Positions 20,825-32,900 of a stretch of DNA of 64,000 bases are shown one piece after another. The stretch is taken from contig VLTN01000026.1 in NCBI GenBank assembly GCA_008330645.1, forward strand, positions 248,001-312,000, read 5' to 3'. The notes under the pieces were generated by a model that did not search any database, had not been told where the DNA came from, and saw nothing but the letters and a program-made list of their open reading frames with translations. Made by a program: the position numbers and the translations under genes. The DNA is from Cafeteria roenbergensis (taxonomy: Eukaryota; Sar; Bigyra; Bicosoecida; Cafeteriaceae). Positions within the stretch are counted from its first letter, which is position 1; each line of letters starts with the position of its first letter.

Positions 20825-23800
20825 ATGACCATGGCCCGGGGCAAGGACGCGCACTCCCGCCCGCCCCGTTCCGGGGCCGTGGACGAGGCAACGCCCGCCC
20901 CGGAGGCGCACGCCGTCGAGGTTCCGGCGTCGAGCGTGCACGCCTACACGAATTCGCTCCTGGAGCGCGTGATCCAGCTGCTGCTCATCTCGCTCCTCAG
21001 CATTGGCGTCCAAGTGAGGGAAGAGAACGCGCTTCTTTGGTTGATGCAGCGACGAGCCGCGCGCGGGCCGGCGCGGCAATGCTGCGGCTGCCGCCACGAG
21101 CCGGCCTGCGCCGTGTAGCGGGCTGCTCAGGCCGGCCGGGGACCGGGCGCGGACTGGAGAGCCTGGGCAGGAACAGAGGGCTTGAGTGGTTCCGTTGGCG
21201 GGGTGCCAGACCGTGTAGCCGTCTGCGAGCGGAATCGCGCGCTCGTGCAACATGGGCTGTTGCCGCCGCCGCGCCAGCGCCGCGGCACTCGACAGCTCGC
21301 CGTGGCACCGCCTCTCGCCAACGCCCCTTCCCTGCGCCTTGTCCAGCCCTTCGCGGATCCGCTTCGCAGATCTCGTACGACTCCGTGGGCGCCTCCGCGC
21401 CATACCTCCGCAAGGCGTTCGGCTTCGGCGCCGAGGCCATCGGCGACCTCTACAGCGCCTACCACCTGCCCAACATCTTCATGGTGGCGCTGGGCGGCAT
21501 CCTCACCGACCGCATGGGCGCCGTCAACGCGTCCATTCTCTTCACCATCATCGCGGCCGCGGGCACAGCCCTCGTGGCCTCTGCCCGCACCGTGTCTCTC
21601 ATGATGATCGGCAGAGCCATCGTGGGAATCGGGGGGGAGTCGCTCTGCGCCGCGCAGCTGGCCCTCCTCTCCCACTGCTTCGGGACCGCAAAGGTCGAGG
21701 AGAAACCGGACGAAGTGGCTCTGCTCAAGGACGGTGAGGGGCCCATCAAGGCGGAGGGCGGCGCAGCTCAGCGGGACGGCGCGCCTGCCGGGGCCGGGGC
21801 CGGGGCAGAGGCCGCAGCTGCTGCCGGGGCTGCCGGTGTCGCCGGCGCGACGGCTTCCCCAGACACGACTGGAGAGCTGCCGAGAGGCGCGGCTGGTGCC
21901 GGCGGCGGCGAGGGTGTGAGCGAGAGTGGTGGTCTCCTTGCGTCGCAGCGGGCTCTGCCGAACCAGGCAGCCGGGGACGGTGCCGCTTCGGGAAGCGCAC
22001 CCGGCGTTGCGATGGCGGCGGGGCCTGCCGATGACCTTGCGGTGATTCGGCGTGACGCGACTTCGACGTCGTCGCTGCCCGCCATTCCCACGGCTGGAGC
22101 GGTGAGCGACGCGGCGTCCCTCCCCTGGGCCGCCACCTTCCCAACAACGGCCGTGGCGTTCGCGCTGCAGCTCATGGTGGCCCGCCTCGGAACACTGGGA
22201 GTGTTCCTCATCCTGCCATCCGTGTACCGCGCGGCAGGCTACGGCGGCGAGTGGGTCGTCGTGGCGTTCACGCTGCTCAGCGTGACGGCGGCTGCAGTGT
22301 TCGGCCTGCTCTGGCAGACGCGTGGCTGGGAGCGCACCGCCGTCATCGCGTGGTCCCCCCAGAAGGCGGCAGAGCAGGGATCGAAGTGGCAGAGCCGTCG
22401 ACGCGCCAGGCGCAAGAGGAGGGAGCGGGCGCTTGCCCGCAGGCAGGCTCGGGGCGGCGGAGGGGGCGGCGGTGGCGGCGGCGGTGGAGGGGGTGCCTTT
22501 GGAGGCGGCGACGAGTACGATGAGGAGGACGAGGAGGGCTGGTCCATCGAGGACAGCTTTGGCGGCCAGGCGCGGGGGCGCGGGCGCCGAGGCGGTCGGG
22601 GCGGCTGGCGCCCAGCTGGGGAGCGGCCTGGCGCTGGGGGGGGCGACGGGGACGGTGCCGGCTCCTACAGCGTTGGCGACGGTGATGACGCCCCTGTGAG
22701 GGAGGTGGGCGCTGGCACCATGAGCGAGTTCCCGCTCACGGCGCAGCTCCACGTCGCGGACGGGCAATATTTGACCGGGGCTGAAGATGGCGAGGGGCCA
22801 GCGGCACCGCCTGCCGAGCCGGCCGGAGGCGTTGCGGCGTCGGGGGCGAGGCCAACGGCGGGCGCCGCGCCGCTGGACGCAGCAGCAGGTCCTGGAGAGG
22901 CAGAGCCGTCTCTCACGGGGGGAGGTGGCGGCGGTAGCGGCGCGGGTGACGGGGACAAGGGCTTTGGCAACGGCGGAGGCGGCGGCGGTGCTGTCGACGG
23001 CGGTGCTGTCGACGGCGGCGGCGGTGATGTTGGCGGCGACGACGATGATGACGATGACGATGATGACGAGGACGAGGAGGAAGGGGCGAGGCTTGGCTGG
23101 CACGGCTCCGTTGAGCGCCCCACGGCCACAGCGGCGGCGCTCGACACAGTGCCTGGCGTCGCCGGCATCGGCGCCGATGCGGCCGGCCAGCCATCAGACC
23201 ACCACTCGCTCGGTAGTGGCGTCGGGCTGCGCCGCCGCGCTCGCCACGGCTCTGCAGACAGGGCGGGACACTGGGACGAGCACCTCGCGCCGGGGGGCAC
23301 GGCCGGCGCCCGGCGGTCGGGCGCGCGCAAGGCAGCGCGAGGCACCGGCCCTGGCACCGGCGGGGCGGCTGGCGCTGGCGCGGGTGGCTCCGGAGGCAGC
23401 CCCGGGCAGCGGCTGACGCTGTGCCAGGAGCTGTTCAAGGCCGTGTGCGTGGACACGCCTCGTGCCGCGTCGCGGTTCCACGGCAAGCTTGCGTTGCTGG
23501 GATTGTTCCTGGTGACCTATTCGAGCATCTCCGTGTCTCTCGTCGACTTTGCAACGGACATGTTTGCCGAGCGATGGGGGTACTCCGACATTGAGGCCAG
23601 CAGGACGACGTCGGTCATCACGGCCGTGGCCATCGTGCTCACAGTGCCAATGGCGTACCTGCTGGACGTGATCCAGCGGCCCGGGCTGATGCTGCTGACG
23701 GGAGCGTTGCTGGTGCTGCCCGGCCACGCCCTCCTGCTGGCAGTGCGCTCCTGCCCGCCGGAGTTCGCGTGCCTCCTCATCGGCGCGGGCGGCTCCATCG

Positions 23801-24279
23801 TGTCGGCCACGCTGTGGCCCGCGCTCTCCGGCGTGATCCGCCCCTCCGAGAGCGGAACGATGCTCGGATTCCTGCTCGCCCTCCAGAACTGGGCCTTATG
23901 CTTCGCCCCTATGACCGTGGGCGTGATGCGCGACCGGTCGGGCGGGTACGAGATCGTGCTTGGGTCGTTCATCGCGCTCGACCTGGTATGTGCGCTGCTT
24001 GCAGTGGCAGTGGCTGTGATCGAAGTCCCGGCGGCCGCGGCGCCGGCTTCCGCCCCGGACACCAAGGCGCCGCAGGGAGCGGTGCCGCCGCCGCCGCAGG
24101 GCGCGGTGCCGCCTGCCGACCTTGCTCTGGATGCGTCCCCCTTGCTGCTGCCGCGCGGCCCGCTGGGGTCCGGGGCGGCCTCGCTGCAGGAACACGGCGC
24201 TGGAGCCCGCTCGCTCCCGGAGGCGCGCGGGCTGCCGCGAGTCAGCTCCGCAGAGCACGTTCGCCGAACGAAGCGCTAG
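20825..24279 (+). CDS. MFSD1-like lysosomal major facilitator transporter
   Basis: Exons 20825-21013 and 21370-24279 join in phase 0 (356-nt intron, GTGAGG/TTCGCAG) to give 1,032 aa. The splice restores the MFSD1 N-terminal helix running into ISYDSVGASAPYLRKAFGFG. Family motifs follow: the loop GGILTDRMG, GRAIVGIGGESLCAAQ and LQLMVARLG, then the C-terminal half with LWPALSGVI and LALQNWAL. MFSD1 exports dipeptides from lysosomes. Unlike animal MFSD1 (under 500 aa), this protein has a roughly 140-aa insertion after the fifth helix region and a roughly 385-aa Gly/Asp/Arg-rich loop at mid-protein (about 380-765), including a poly-Gly run and an acidic run. DASPLL (984-989) near the C-terminus fits an acidic dileucine lysosomal sorting signal. 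The second in-frame ATG (20831, ACCATGG) has the better initiation context. Confidence 0.85.
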
Positions 24280-24723
24280 AGGATCGGGTGGTTCCCGGTC
24301 AGTCTGTGTGAACTTGTGGACGCGGCTGCGCCCCCGCCTCGCGCGCAGCCCCTGTGCAGGCATCAGCATTCGATACCTCGCGAACATTGTTGAGTGCCGT
24401 ACACGTTATCGCGGGTCACGACTGTGTCGCAGCGCGCGGGCACCGCTGCCTTTTTTGCGGAGCAGACGGAGAGTCCACGCGAAAAGCACCGCTTTCGTGC
24501 TGGTCCACGACGCCCTTGCGTGCGGCAGAATGAACGGGAACGAGGCGAGCGGCACAGCCGGGAAGCCCGCCAACCCTCGATTCGCCAAGTACCGGGGCAG
24601 CGCGACCCGCGGCCAAGCGCCTGGGAAGTAGAGCCGCACGGGCCTGAAGCAGGGCTCTGCCGAACGCGCACGGGGAAAGCGAGCTGCTGGCCCCGGCCCA
24701 CCTCGCCGATTCGCCCAGGCAAC
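24280..24723. other. Intergenic region before FCF1
   Basis: This 444-bp stretch lies between two plus-strand genes. It holds the 3' UTR of the transporter and the promoter and 5' UTR of FCF1. No independent coding signal or RNA gene is seen. Confidence 0.45.
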
Positions 24724-25738
24724 ATGGTGAGCATGAGCGCTCGTCGGACGGTTTCGGCCAGAGGCGCTGGGCGCCGCGCGCTCGCTCCAAGCGGCAGCGG
24801 AACCGACCGCGCTGGCACAGGCGCTCTGCTGACCTCCTTGCGCCTTCTCGCAGCCCAAGGTCCGGAAGACGAAGCGCATCCAGATGTCCAAGCGTCTACT
24901 GAGCACCAAGGACAGCCGATTGTGAGGCTTGAGTGCGCGCCTTGTGCATTCACGCGATGACCTCCAGGGCGCGCACACGGGCGGCACAGCGCCTCGCGGC
25001 GGGTCTGTCGACGCGGCCAGGGCACGATTCTGCGCAGCCCCTGGCCTCCAACTGCTCCTGATGTTGCTCGCTGCTGTGATCGCGTACGCAGGACATCTGT
25101 CCGCGAAGCTAACGAGGCGAAGATCGCGCCCAAGCCGGTGAAGAACGTGGCCGCGCCCGCGGCCGCAATGTGGTTCGCCCACAACGAGCACCTCGGCCCG
25201 CCGTACTACGTCATCCTCGACACCAACGCCATCAATTTTGCGTGAGAAAGTGCTCCTGAGGCCCGCCCGCGTGCTGCGCTTGCCTGAATCCCGGGACGCG
25301 GCGTGCGTTGTGCTGCGTCCGGAGATGCCCGGCCAAGCTCGCAATGCTCCCGCGGCACGCCCGCCCCCGCCGACGCTCCCCTGCAGAATCAAGAACAAGC
25401 TGGACATCGTGCGCGGCCTCATGGACTGCCTCCTCGCCAAGGTCATCCCCTGCGTGACCACCTGCGTCATCGCCGAGCTGGAAAAGCTGGGGCCAAAGTT
25501 CCGGGTTGCGCTGCGTCTGGCCAAGGACCCCCGCTTCCGCCGGATCAGGACGGAAGGCGACTACGCAGATGACAACATCGTCAAGCTCGTCACCGAGAGC
25601 AAGTGCTACATCGTAGCCACCTGCGACAAGGACCTGCAGCGCCGCATTCGCAAGATCCCCGGTGTGCCCATCATCAGCATCAAGTCGCGCCGCTTCACCG
25701 TCGAAAGGATGCCCGAAGCCATCGGCGCGCCCCGCTAG
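24724..25738 (+). CDS. FCF1: FCF1/UTP24 rRNA-processing PIN nuclease
   Basis: Four exons (24724-24726, 24854-24921, 25092-25241, 25387-25738) give 190 aa, close to the roughly 190-200 aa usual for the family. FCF1/Utp24 is the SSU-processome endonuclease that cleaves pre-rRNA at sites A1/A2 in the nucleolus. The basic N-terminus (MPKVRKTKRIQMSKRLLS) aligns with the family from its first residue. The PIN domain shows LGPPYYVILDTNAINF, IPCVTTCVIAELEKLG, GDYADDNIV and CYIVATCDKDL. Acidic active-site candidates are D67, E104, D135/D136 and D154, so the enzyme looks intact. The C-terminus (RRIRKIPGVPI, VERMPEAIGAPR) is also typical. The first coding exon consists of the ATG alone: without the 127-nt intron after it, the start would not line up with the family. 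All three introns are GTGAG/GCAG. Confidence 0.95.
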
Positions 25739-26131
25739 GCGCCTCCCCCCCACGCCACGCGAGCGACCCGAGCAGCGCCGCGCGGCCGTCCTCCCTGAGC
25801 CGATGCATTGTTCCACTTTTTGTGTGTGCGCGCGTGAATGTGTGCGCGTGTTCCTGTGTGCAGGGTGCCCCGTGCGCCCATTCTCTCTTGCGTCCGTTCG
25901 CTCTTGCGTCCGTTCGCTCTTGCGTCCGTTCGCTGCGTCCGTTCGCTCTTGCGTCCTCACGAACGCTCCGGCTGCTGCCTGTGCCCCGCTCCTCGTCCGC
26001 CGCCGTCCTGCCACGAGAGGGGCATCTGTGCAGATGCGCCCCACTCTTGCTAGAGGCCATCGCTCGCAAGCCGCAATCGAAACATGACGCGACTGTGTCC
26101 GATCAGCGCCGGAGGGCCACAGCAGCAGTCG
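25739..26131. other. Convergent intergenic region
   Basis: This 393-bp stretch lies between the 3' ends of FCF1 (+) and the acyltransferase (-). Apart from a 16-bp tandem repeat at 25887-25956, nothing was recognised. Confidence 0.45.
25887..25956. repeat. 16-bp tandem repeat (minisatellite)
   Basis: About 4.3 copies of CTTGCGTCCGTTCGCT occur head to tail; the fourth copy has lost its first three bases. The array lies in the convergent gap just downstream of FCF1 and has no coding role that I can see. Confidence 0.9.
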
Positions 26132-29100
26132 TCATTCGGCGTCAAACCCGACAGTTTGACGCACCACCGATACAGCTGGCAGGAGCAGCTCTGCGGCCCC
26201 ACGGTCAAACGCGACAAGCGCCTTGAATCCTTCCAGACAGAGAGCAGAGCAGTCAGCTGACTCGCCAGAGGCGGGCACCAAGGCTCCCGGGAGGCTCGAA
26301 GCCACGTCGAAGAGCCGGTCCACTTCCGATGTGATCTCCGTGACGCTCTCCGCGCGGCGGAGCGATGGCCTTTCAAGCGACGCGTCGCCCGACCCGAACG
26401 AGCCCACAGCATCTCTCGGACCGGCGCTGCCAGCGGCCCGGGCGGCGGCCCCGCGTCCGGCGCCTGCTCCCGGCGTCGCTGGCTCCGCGCCGCTGCCCTC
26501 CGGCGCGCCACCGCCCACGGAAACGGTCAGCTGACCCGTTGGGCGGCCGCCGCTGAGGGAGGCCCTGGAAGGAGTCTCCACCGGAACGGCGGTTTCGCGT
26601 GTACGCGGCCCCGATCTGAGCGCGTGTCGCTGCCTGGCCCGCCTCAGGGCGGTCACGGCCCACTCCACGTCTGCCCGGTCCAGGTGGCCGTCGCCCTGCC
26701 TGTCGATGACGGCGAACGCCAGCTCTGCCTGCAGGTCAAGAGTGGCAGCCTCGGCAGCGGCCTGCTCCGCCTCCGCAGCGGTGCGCGGCGAGCTGGGCCC
26801 GACGCCCGGCGCGGATGGCGCCGAAACACTCGTTCCGTGCGGTGGGGCAGCTGCCGGTGACGGAGCACCGATGCGCAGGTGACCGGCAGTTGACGACCCA
26901 GTGATGCCCACAACGTCCGCCCCGAGTCCGACGGGCTCGCCGTCCGGGCTGGTGCTCGCCCTGCCGGCAGAGCTGCGGTCTGCCAAGCCCCCCCCAGCAG
27001 CAGCGGTGGCACTCGCCGCAGCGGCAGCACGGGGCTGTCCGTCTGTCGCAGCCGCGGTCGCAGCCGCCACGCCCAGGCCCAGAACGAGCTCCCGCCAGCG
27101 CAGCAGCCCGTCGCCGTCGCGGTCCAGCCGCGAGAAGAGCGCGTTGGCCAGCCGCTCGCGAACGCGTCGCTCCGCCCTCCCCGGCCCTGCCGGCGCGCCC
27201 CTGCCCAGCCGGCCGCGCCGCGGGGTGCTCGGCTCGGCAGAGCTGCTGGCGGGGCTGTCGCGGTCTCGGCTGCGGGCACGCGGATGGAAGTCCGCGTCGT
27301 GAGGGTCCTCCGCGGAGCTTCCGCCGGCCGTGCCCTCCTTCCTGGTGGCAGCGGCTCCCACCTCCAGCAGCCTGGACGCGAAGTGGGCCACGAACTCGTC
27401 TCTCGTCAGGGCCCCGTCCTGGTCCGCGTCAGCGGCGGCGAAACCGCGCGCCAGCTTCACCAGCGAGCGAATCTGCGCGTTGGTGTGACGCCGGGCAACG
27501 CGGGTGAAGAACCCGCCTCCCGCCGAGCCGCGGTCAGCTGACGGCTGCGCGAGCATGTGCCGCAGCGCGTACTGCGCGAAACCGCCGCGAATCGCGCCCT
27601 GGTAGAGGAAGGAGTCTGCGTTGGACAGAGGGCATGCCGGCACGCCCAGCTCTGCCGCAATGGCCGTCTGCACGCGAAGCGCGTGCCTCCAAGCGTCGGC
27701 AGCGCTGACCTGCTTGGGGGCCGCGGCGCCGGCCGCTCCCGCCGTGGCGTGCCCGGGGAACGGCGCGGCGGCAGGAGCGGGGCTGAGGGAAGTCCGCGCT
27801 CCGGCGGCTCGGCCGGGAGCAGAGGCTGGCGAGGCGGCGGCGTCTTGCGCTTCCGGGGCGCGCCCGGCCGCCTCCGGCGCCGGGGAAGCAGCCTCGGGTC
27901 CAATGGCCGGGAGCCACGTGACTGTGATTTCGTTGTACACCTGGCAGCACAGCCTGAAGAGGAGGAACGGCATGCCGACGTCGGGCGTCCAGCTGGGGTC
28001 GTGGGAGCGGTGCGGGTAGGCTATGGCCACGGGCTGGACCGGCTGGCCGAGGGCGAAGGCGCCGCGCTGAAACTCGATCACCGACGTCTGATTGACAACG
28101 CAGCCCTCCGGGAAGATCAGCAGAGGGGGCCTCGGGCCCCTTGGAGCCGGTGCCGGCTCGGCAGCGTCGCGGGCCTCGGCTGGAAACGCTGGCGCAGTGG
28201 CGGTCGAGCGCTCCGCCGCGGCCGCTCCGCGCGCCTTGGCTGCCGTTTGGCCGCTCGCTGGGACCGCCGCTGCGGTTGCTGCGACAGCCGATTTAGTTGC
28301 TGTCGGTGGCTGTGGCGGCGGTGATGTCGACGCCGAGGCCGCGGCGCCGACTGCGCCATCGAGGGGCTCGACGGGAAGGCCAAGCCTGTCGCGCATCTGG
28401 TGCATGACCGGCGGAATCCTGGCACGCTCCTCGCGGGTGCTGGGGACGAGGATCGCGTCGAGGGACCTGACGGCGAAGCCGACCACTGGCACGTCGACGT
28501 TGGATGCCTTGGAAACAACTGAGGGAAAGACCTTGGTGCCCATGTAAATGGCATCTGCGGCGGCAGCGGGCGTGGAGCGGGAGACAGAGTGGGCAGACGC
28601 GGCGAGAGGTTCCGCCGGGGCTGCAGGAGCGGCGCGGGCTGCGCGAGGGCGTGGGCTTGTAGAGACTGCCACGAGCGCTGCAACAGGGCCGCGCTCGCGC
28701 GCGCGCGCGCGAGCGCTCACCGATGAAGTTGCTGTGATTCGCGACGATGATCCTGGGCGCCCCTCGTCGAAGCGCGAAGGGGACGTGGTCGCACCGGAAG
28801 CAGCTGCCGCAGCCGACGCACCCGCCGTCTGTGTTGCTGCAGCACCCCTCTCGCAGGCGGACACGCCGCGGAGCAACTGCACTCCCGCCTGCACGTGCAG
28901 GCGGGGCTGGACCGCCAGCAGAGCCGTTGGCAGAGCCGGCGCCAGCATCCTCCTCGACTGCGGGGCGCTGATCGTGGTGAGGAAACCGCTCGTTGATCCA
29001 AAAGAAGCCCAGGATGAAGAGCAGGATGCGGCAGAGCACAGCGACAAAGCCGAGGCAGCGGGCGCGAGCGCCACCCCACGGAATCCAGCGGCCGTTGCTG

Positions 29101-29583
29101 TCAGTGCGGCGCCGGCAGCCATTCACCGCGAAGACGAAGACCCCCAGGAGCAGGATGATCACTGCGGGTGGAACGGTCGCCATGTTTGCGCGATATACAC
29201 AGATCGGGGCGGGGGCGGGAGCGGGGAGCGGAACTCTTGCACAGTGGCGCTGCGCGCGTGGGGCCGGCCGCTTGCGCCTCTTTGATGGTCAGCAGCATCT
29301 CACAGAAGAACAACAGGATGCGGACGACGGCGATGGGCGTCATCAACACGGTCTTAACTATCTCCAGCCACGAGTATGGCGGCGCCCCGGGGCCTTCCGT
29401 GCCATTCGTGAAGGGATCAAACAGACCAGCACCCTCGGGTTTGCCACGCAGCCGAGCAGGAAGGCGCTGCTGCATGCGGCCCTTGAGCGAAGAGCCAAAC
29501 ATGGGCTCCATTTTCTGCTCAATCCCACCGCCATCGAGCTCTACGGACACCGCAGCGCTCTCCGGAACATTGGCGCTTGCCAT
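26132..29583 (-). CDS. LPCAT-type lysophospholipid acyltransferase with EF hands
   Basis: Exons complement(29304-29583), complement(28721-29161) and complement(26132-28554) give 1,047 aa. It belongs to the LPCAT1/2-like branch of the PlsC family, which re-acylates lysophospholipids at the ER. Residues 40-95 carry the family's DPF N-terminal signature and a membrane helix completed by the first splice. A second hydrophobic stretch (LGFVAVLCRILLFILGFFWI) follows. Catalytic motif I, NHSNFID (235-241), is assembled only by the second splice; motif III is FPEG (388-391). Three EF hands follow: DADQDGALTRDE (about 615), DRDGDGLLRWRE (about 717) and DRQGDGHLDRAD (about 859), implying calcium control. 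Oddities are a six-Cys insertion just before motif I, a roughly 100-aa Ala/Pro-rich insertion between motifs II and III, and nearly twice the length of human LPCAT1. Confidence 0.9.
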
Positions 29584-29967
29584 CTCGCAGGAGCCAGCGA
29601 CCCCGCCTTGGCGCTTGGCTGGCTCCGCAGCAAGCTCAATGCCTCCAATGCCGACGGGCAGCCAGCTGCTCAGCAGGCCGCCTCGCGTCCGCCTGCGGGC
29701 GCAGGGTCGCCGCCAGGGCGTCGGCCGCTCGCGTGGGTGAATGGCGGGCCTTTTCACGCAAGCTCCGAGCACGCGCAGGCAGAGCAAAGCTCAACTATTT
29801 TGCAGCAATGCGCCGCCGCCAACTGCAGCTCCAACCGCCTTCCAGTTCAGCCTTCGAAGGTTGCCGAGTGGTGTGTGGCGGTTTGGCTGTGGAGCGGGTA
29901 GGGATTGCACGGGGCGTGGCACAGCAGGAATGGGCACGCAACGTGCGACAACCACGCGCCGCGCCCA
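29584..29967. other. Intergenic region between two minus-strand genes
   Basis: This 384-bp stretch holds the acyltransferase promoter and the 3' UTR of the EGF protein. The acyltransferase frame stays open upstream of its start, but the extension (rich in Arg and Pro) looks non-coding. Confidence 0.4.
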
Positions 29968-32900
29968 TCAGAGGATGATGGACCGGGCCGCGCAGTTGTA
30001 GCCCTGGAAGCCCTCGAAGCATTCGCACGTGCCAGACGTGCGATCGCACGCGCCTCGGCCGGAGCACTCCAGGCTCTTGCGCGACTCGCCGGCGGGGCGG
30101 ACCTCGACTGCGGTGCAAGAGCCGACGATGTAGTAGAAGTAGTAGTCGCCGGCCGCTGGCGTCTTGGTCGTGAACTTGAGCCGAAGGCCGGCGCCGACAT
30201 GGACCGGCTTGGTCTCAAAGTTCTTCGACGGCACGGGGCGAGCGGCCATCGTGGTGGTGCAGGCCCCTTCGGTCATGGTGGCGCCCGAAACGGTGATGGG
30301 ACAGGTCTGAGCCGCGATCGTCGTGGTGTCAGCTGCGGTCTTGTACGTTGCCGTGGCGATGGTGACCTTGATGGCCACGCCGTCGACGCCTCCGGGGGGC
30401 TTGATGACGAAAGGCTCGGCTGGCACCACGTCGGTGGACGCAACGAAGGAAGCGGTCATGCGCGGTTGCTGGTAGCGCGGGCGGCAGCCGGGGAAGGGGC
30501 ACCCGTAAGTGTCGGGGCAGAACGCCTCGGTGAGCGTGCCGGCGTTCTGGTGTCCGGCGAGTTCAAGAGTCACGGCGCGGGACTTGGCCGTGCTCGCGTC
30601 GGTGATGACCATTGCGTCGTCCGCGACGTAGTTGGGAAGCGCCTGGAACACCGTTGCCAGGGCGGTCTTGAGGTCGGCAGAGGAGGCGGCAGCGCCGGTC
30701 TTGGTGGCCAGCAGGTTGTGCACGGGCGAGGTGAAGAACTGCTCCCCGTTGGAGCTCTGCCAGCCGAGGGCGAGAGAGGCGTACTCCGTCTCCCAGGCAT
30801 TCGTGGTTCCGGCGAAGCCGCCCGGCGCGGTGGGGTAGGACCCGGCCAGCGCATCGACGTCAGAAATGGGAAGAGCGAGCGTCACCGTCTGCTTCTTGTT
30901 CGCGCCGCCGCCGCAATGGGTCTGCGGGTCGTCTCCAAAGCTACACATGCGCTGGCTGCAGTCCGGCCCCGTGTATCCAGGGTCGCAAGCGCAAGTCTGG
31001 ATGCGGGCAGCGTCCCAGTTGCTGTAGGAGAGCGCATTGGGCAGCTCGTTGATGTACCTGCACCGGCCGTGCCCCGAGCAGCCGTTCTCGCAAGCAACGC
31101 GGTCGCAGGCGGGGCCCTCGAAGCCGCCGAAGCACTGGCACTCGCCAGTTGCGCGGTCGCAGTCGCCAAGGCCCGAGCACTCGGCGGAGGCGCGAGGCAC
31201 CTCGGAGTTGGACGCCCAGCCGTCGCCGAAGGGGCACACGCGCTGCGAGCAGTCGTAGCCGCCGAAGCCCTCGAAGCACTCGCACTTGGCGTATGCGCGG
31301 CAGTAGCCCTTGCCCGAGCAGTCCCCAGGGCAGCCGCCTCCCGCGACCATGAACCGCCCGTCGAGCTGGCTGTAGGTTGGGACGGGCAAGCTCACACCGG
31401 CCACGATTGAGAAGCTGGACACCTTGCCGCACAGCTTGCCGGTGCGCGAGTTGTAGACGTTCCCGGTTGTCTCTTCGAAGGAGGCATACCCCAGGCTCAG
31501 GTCGTCGCAGTTGACGGCCGGGGCGTGGTACAAGGTGAAGAAGCGGTCGGTGAGCGCCTTGCCCACAAAGACACACACCTCGAGCGGCTTCTCGAACTGC
31601 TGTCCGCACGGGCCGAGCTTCACGGCAAGGTCGGTATCCACGATGGCGCCCTCCTTGGGAGGCGCCACGGCAACAGCGACGTCCTCTGTGACGCCTGCAA
31701 CCTCGATGGCCACCTCGGCAGTAGTGGCACCAGTGGGAACGTCGACCGCCACGAAGCCGCGGGCCGATTCCACCTCGGCATCCGTTGGGGAAGAGCCAAG
31801 CGCGGTTTCCAGCGCAGCCGCAGAAGTCTCGCTCCGAGCTCCCGACACCACCATCGTTGCGGCTTCGCCCGCTGGGACTGCACGGGGAGGGAAAGTGCAC
31901 AGTGATGGGATCGTTGCGTCGTCGTTGAAGTTTCCGTTGGGGTTCTTCCAGCTTACGTTGGCAGAGTCGTACTGGGCGAGGTTTGTCGCGACTGGCAGCT
32001 CGTCGAGCGTCACGTTCTTGTTCAAGAAGGAGGTGCCGTTGGTCCAGGAGCCACGCACATCCATGCAGCCGCGGACTTCGATGTCCAGGTACATGTTGCG
32101 GATGGACTCGAGGCTGTCGTCGGTCGGATGCTTGGCATGGATCCGGAAGTGAAGGCGCTTTGCGGTGGGCGACGTCCTGGCAGTGGAGAAGTTTGTCAGG
32201 TCATACGCACTGTCGTACGTTGGCTTGCCGGCGAAGACCAGGTGCGTCCAGTTCTGCGTGAACTTGAAACCGAAGTCGGCGTTGTCGGGGAACAGCTCAG
32301 ACAGAGTACTTGTCGTGTTGGCCTCCACTGTGGCACCCGACAGCGACCCAGTAGAGGCCGGATCGCTTTCGAAGGTGACCTCGCCCATAAGCTCGATGCT
32401 GAATCGGGGACGCGCTGACGATGCCGCAACGGTTGGGTTCACTGCAATGCTGGAGATCGGAATCGCGAACTCGTTCCTGATGCCATGGACGAAATCCAGA
32501 GGCGGGAGAGTCACATTCTGAACAAGCTCGGCATCAACCGAAGAGTCGTAGTAGTTGTATGTCGGGGCGTCCGTCAGAATATTTCCGGTTGCGCTCTCGA
32601 GGTTTGCCGTCTTGAGGGTGAAGCTGGCCTTGAGCGATGAGCGGTAGAAGCTGCGCTGGTTGACGATTCCAACCGTGCCAGTGCGGCGACCAGTGATGGC
32701 TGCGGTGCCAGCGGAGGGGGGGAAAAAGTGTGGCGCCTCGTCCGCAGTATCAACGACCTGGTACCAGATGGTGAAGTTGCGAGCGTTGGCCCCATTGGGG
32801 CTCGACGCTGACAGGGTGAGCGGAAGCTTCCCGTCGGAGGTCATGTTCGCGAACTTGTTGGGAGCCAGGTTCTCGCGGTCGATGGTGCTCAAGCTCGAGC

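Noticed and set aside
21127-23103. Long minus-strand frame over the MFSD1-like gene
   Set aside because: It is antisense to conserved transporter motifs; the His/Arg/Pro-rich translation is typical of a shadow.
28555-29122. Alternative N-terminus for the acyltransferase, read through its intron
   Set aside because: It lacks the membrane helices and the NHx4D motif, both of which appear when the 28555-28720 intron is removed.
29905-31410. 501-codon plus-strand frame over the EGF protein
   Set aside because: It is the reverse shadow of Cys/Gly-rich EGF codons, with no coherent motif. The minus strand has EGF modules and a signal peptide.
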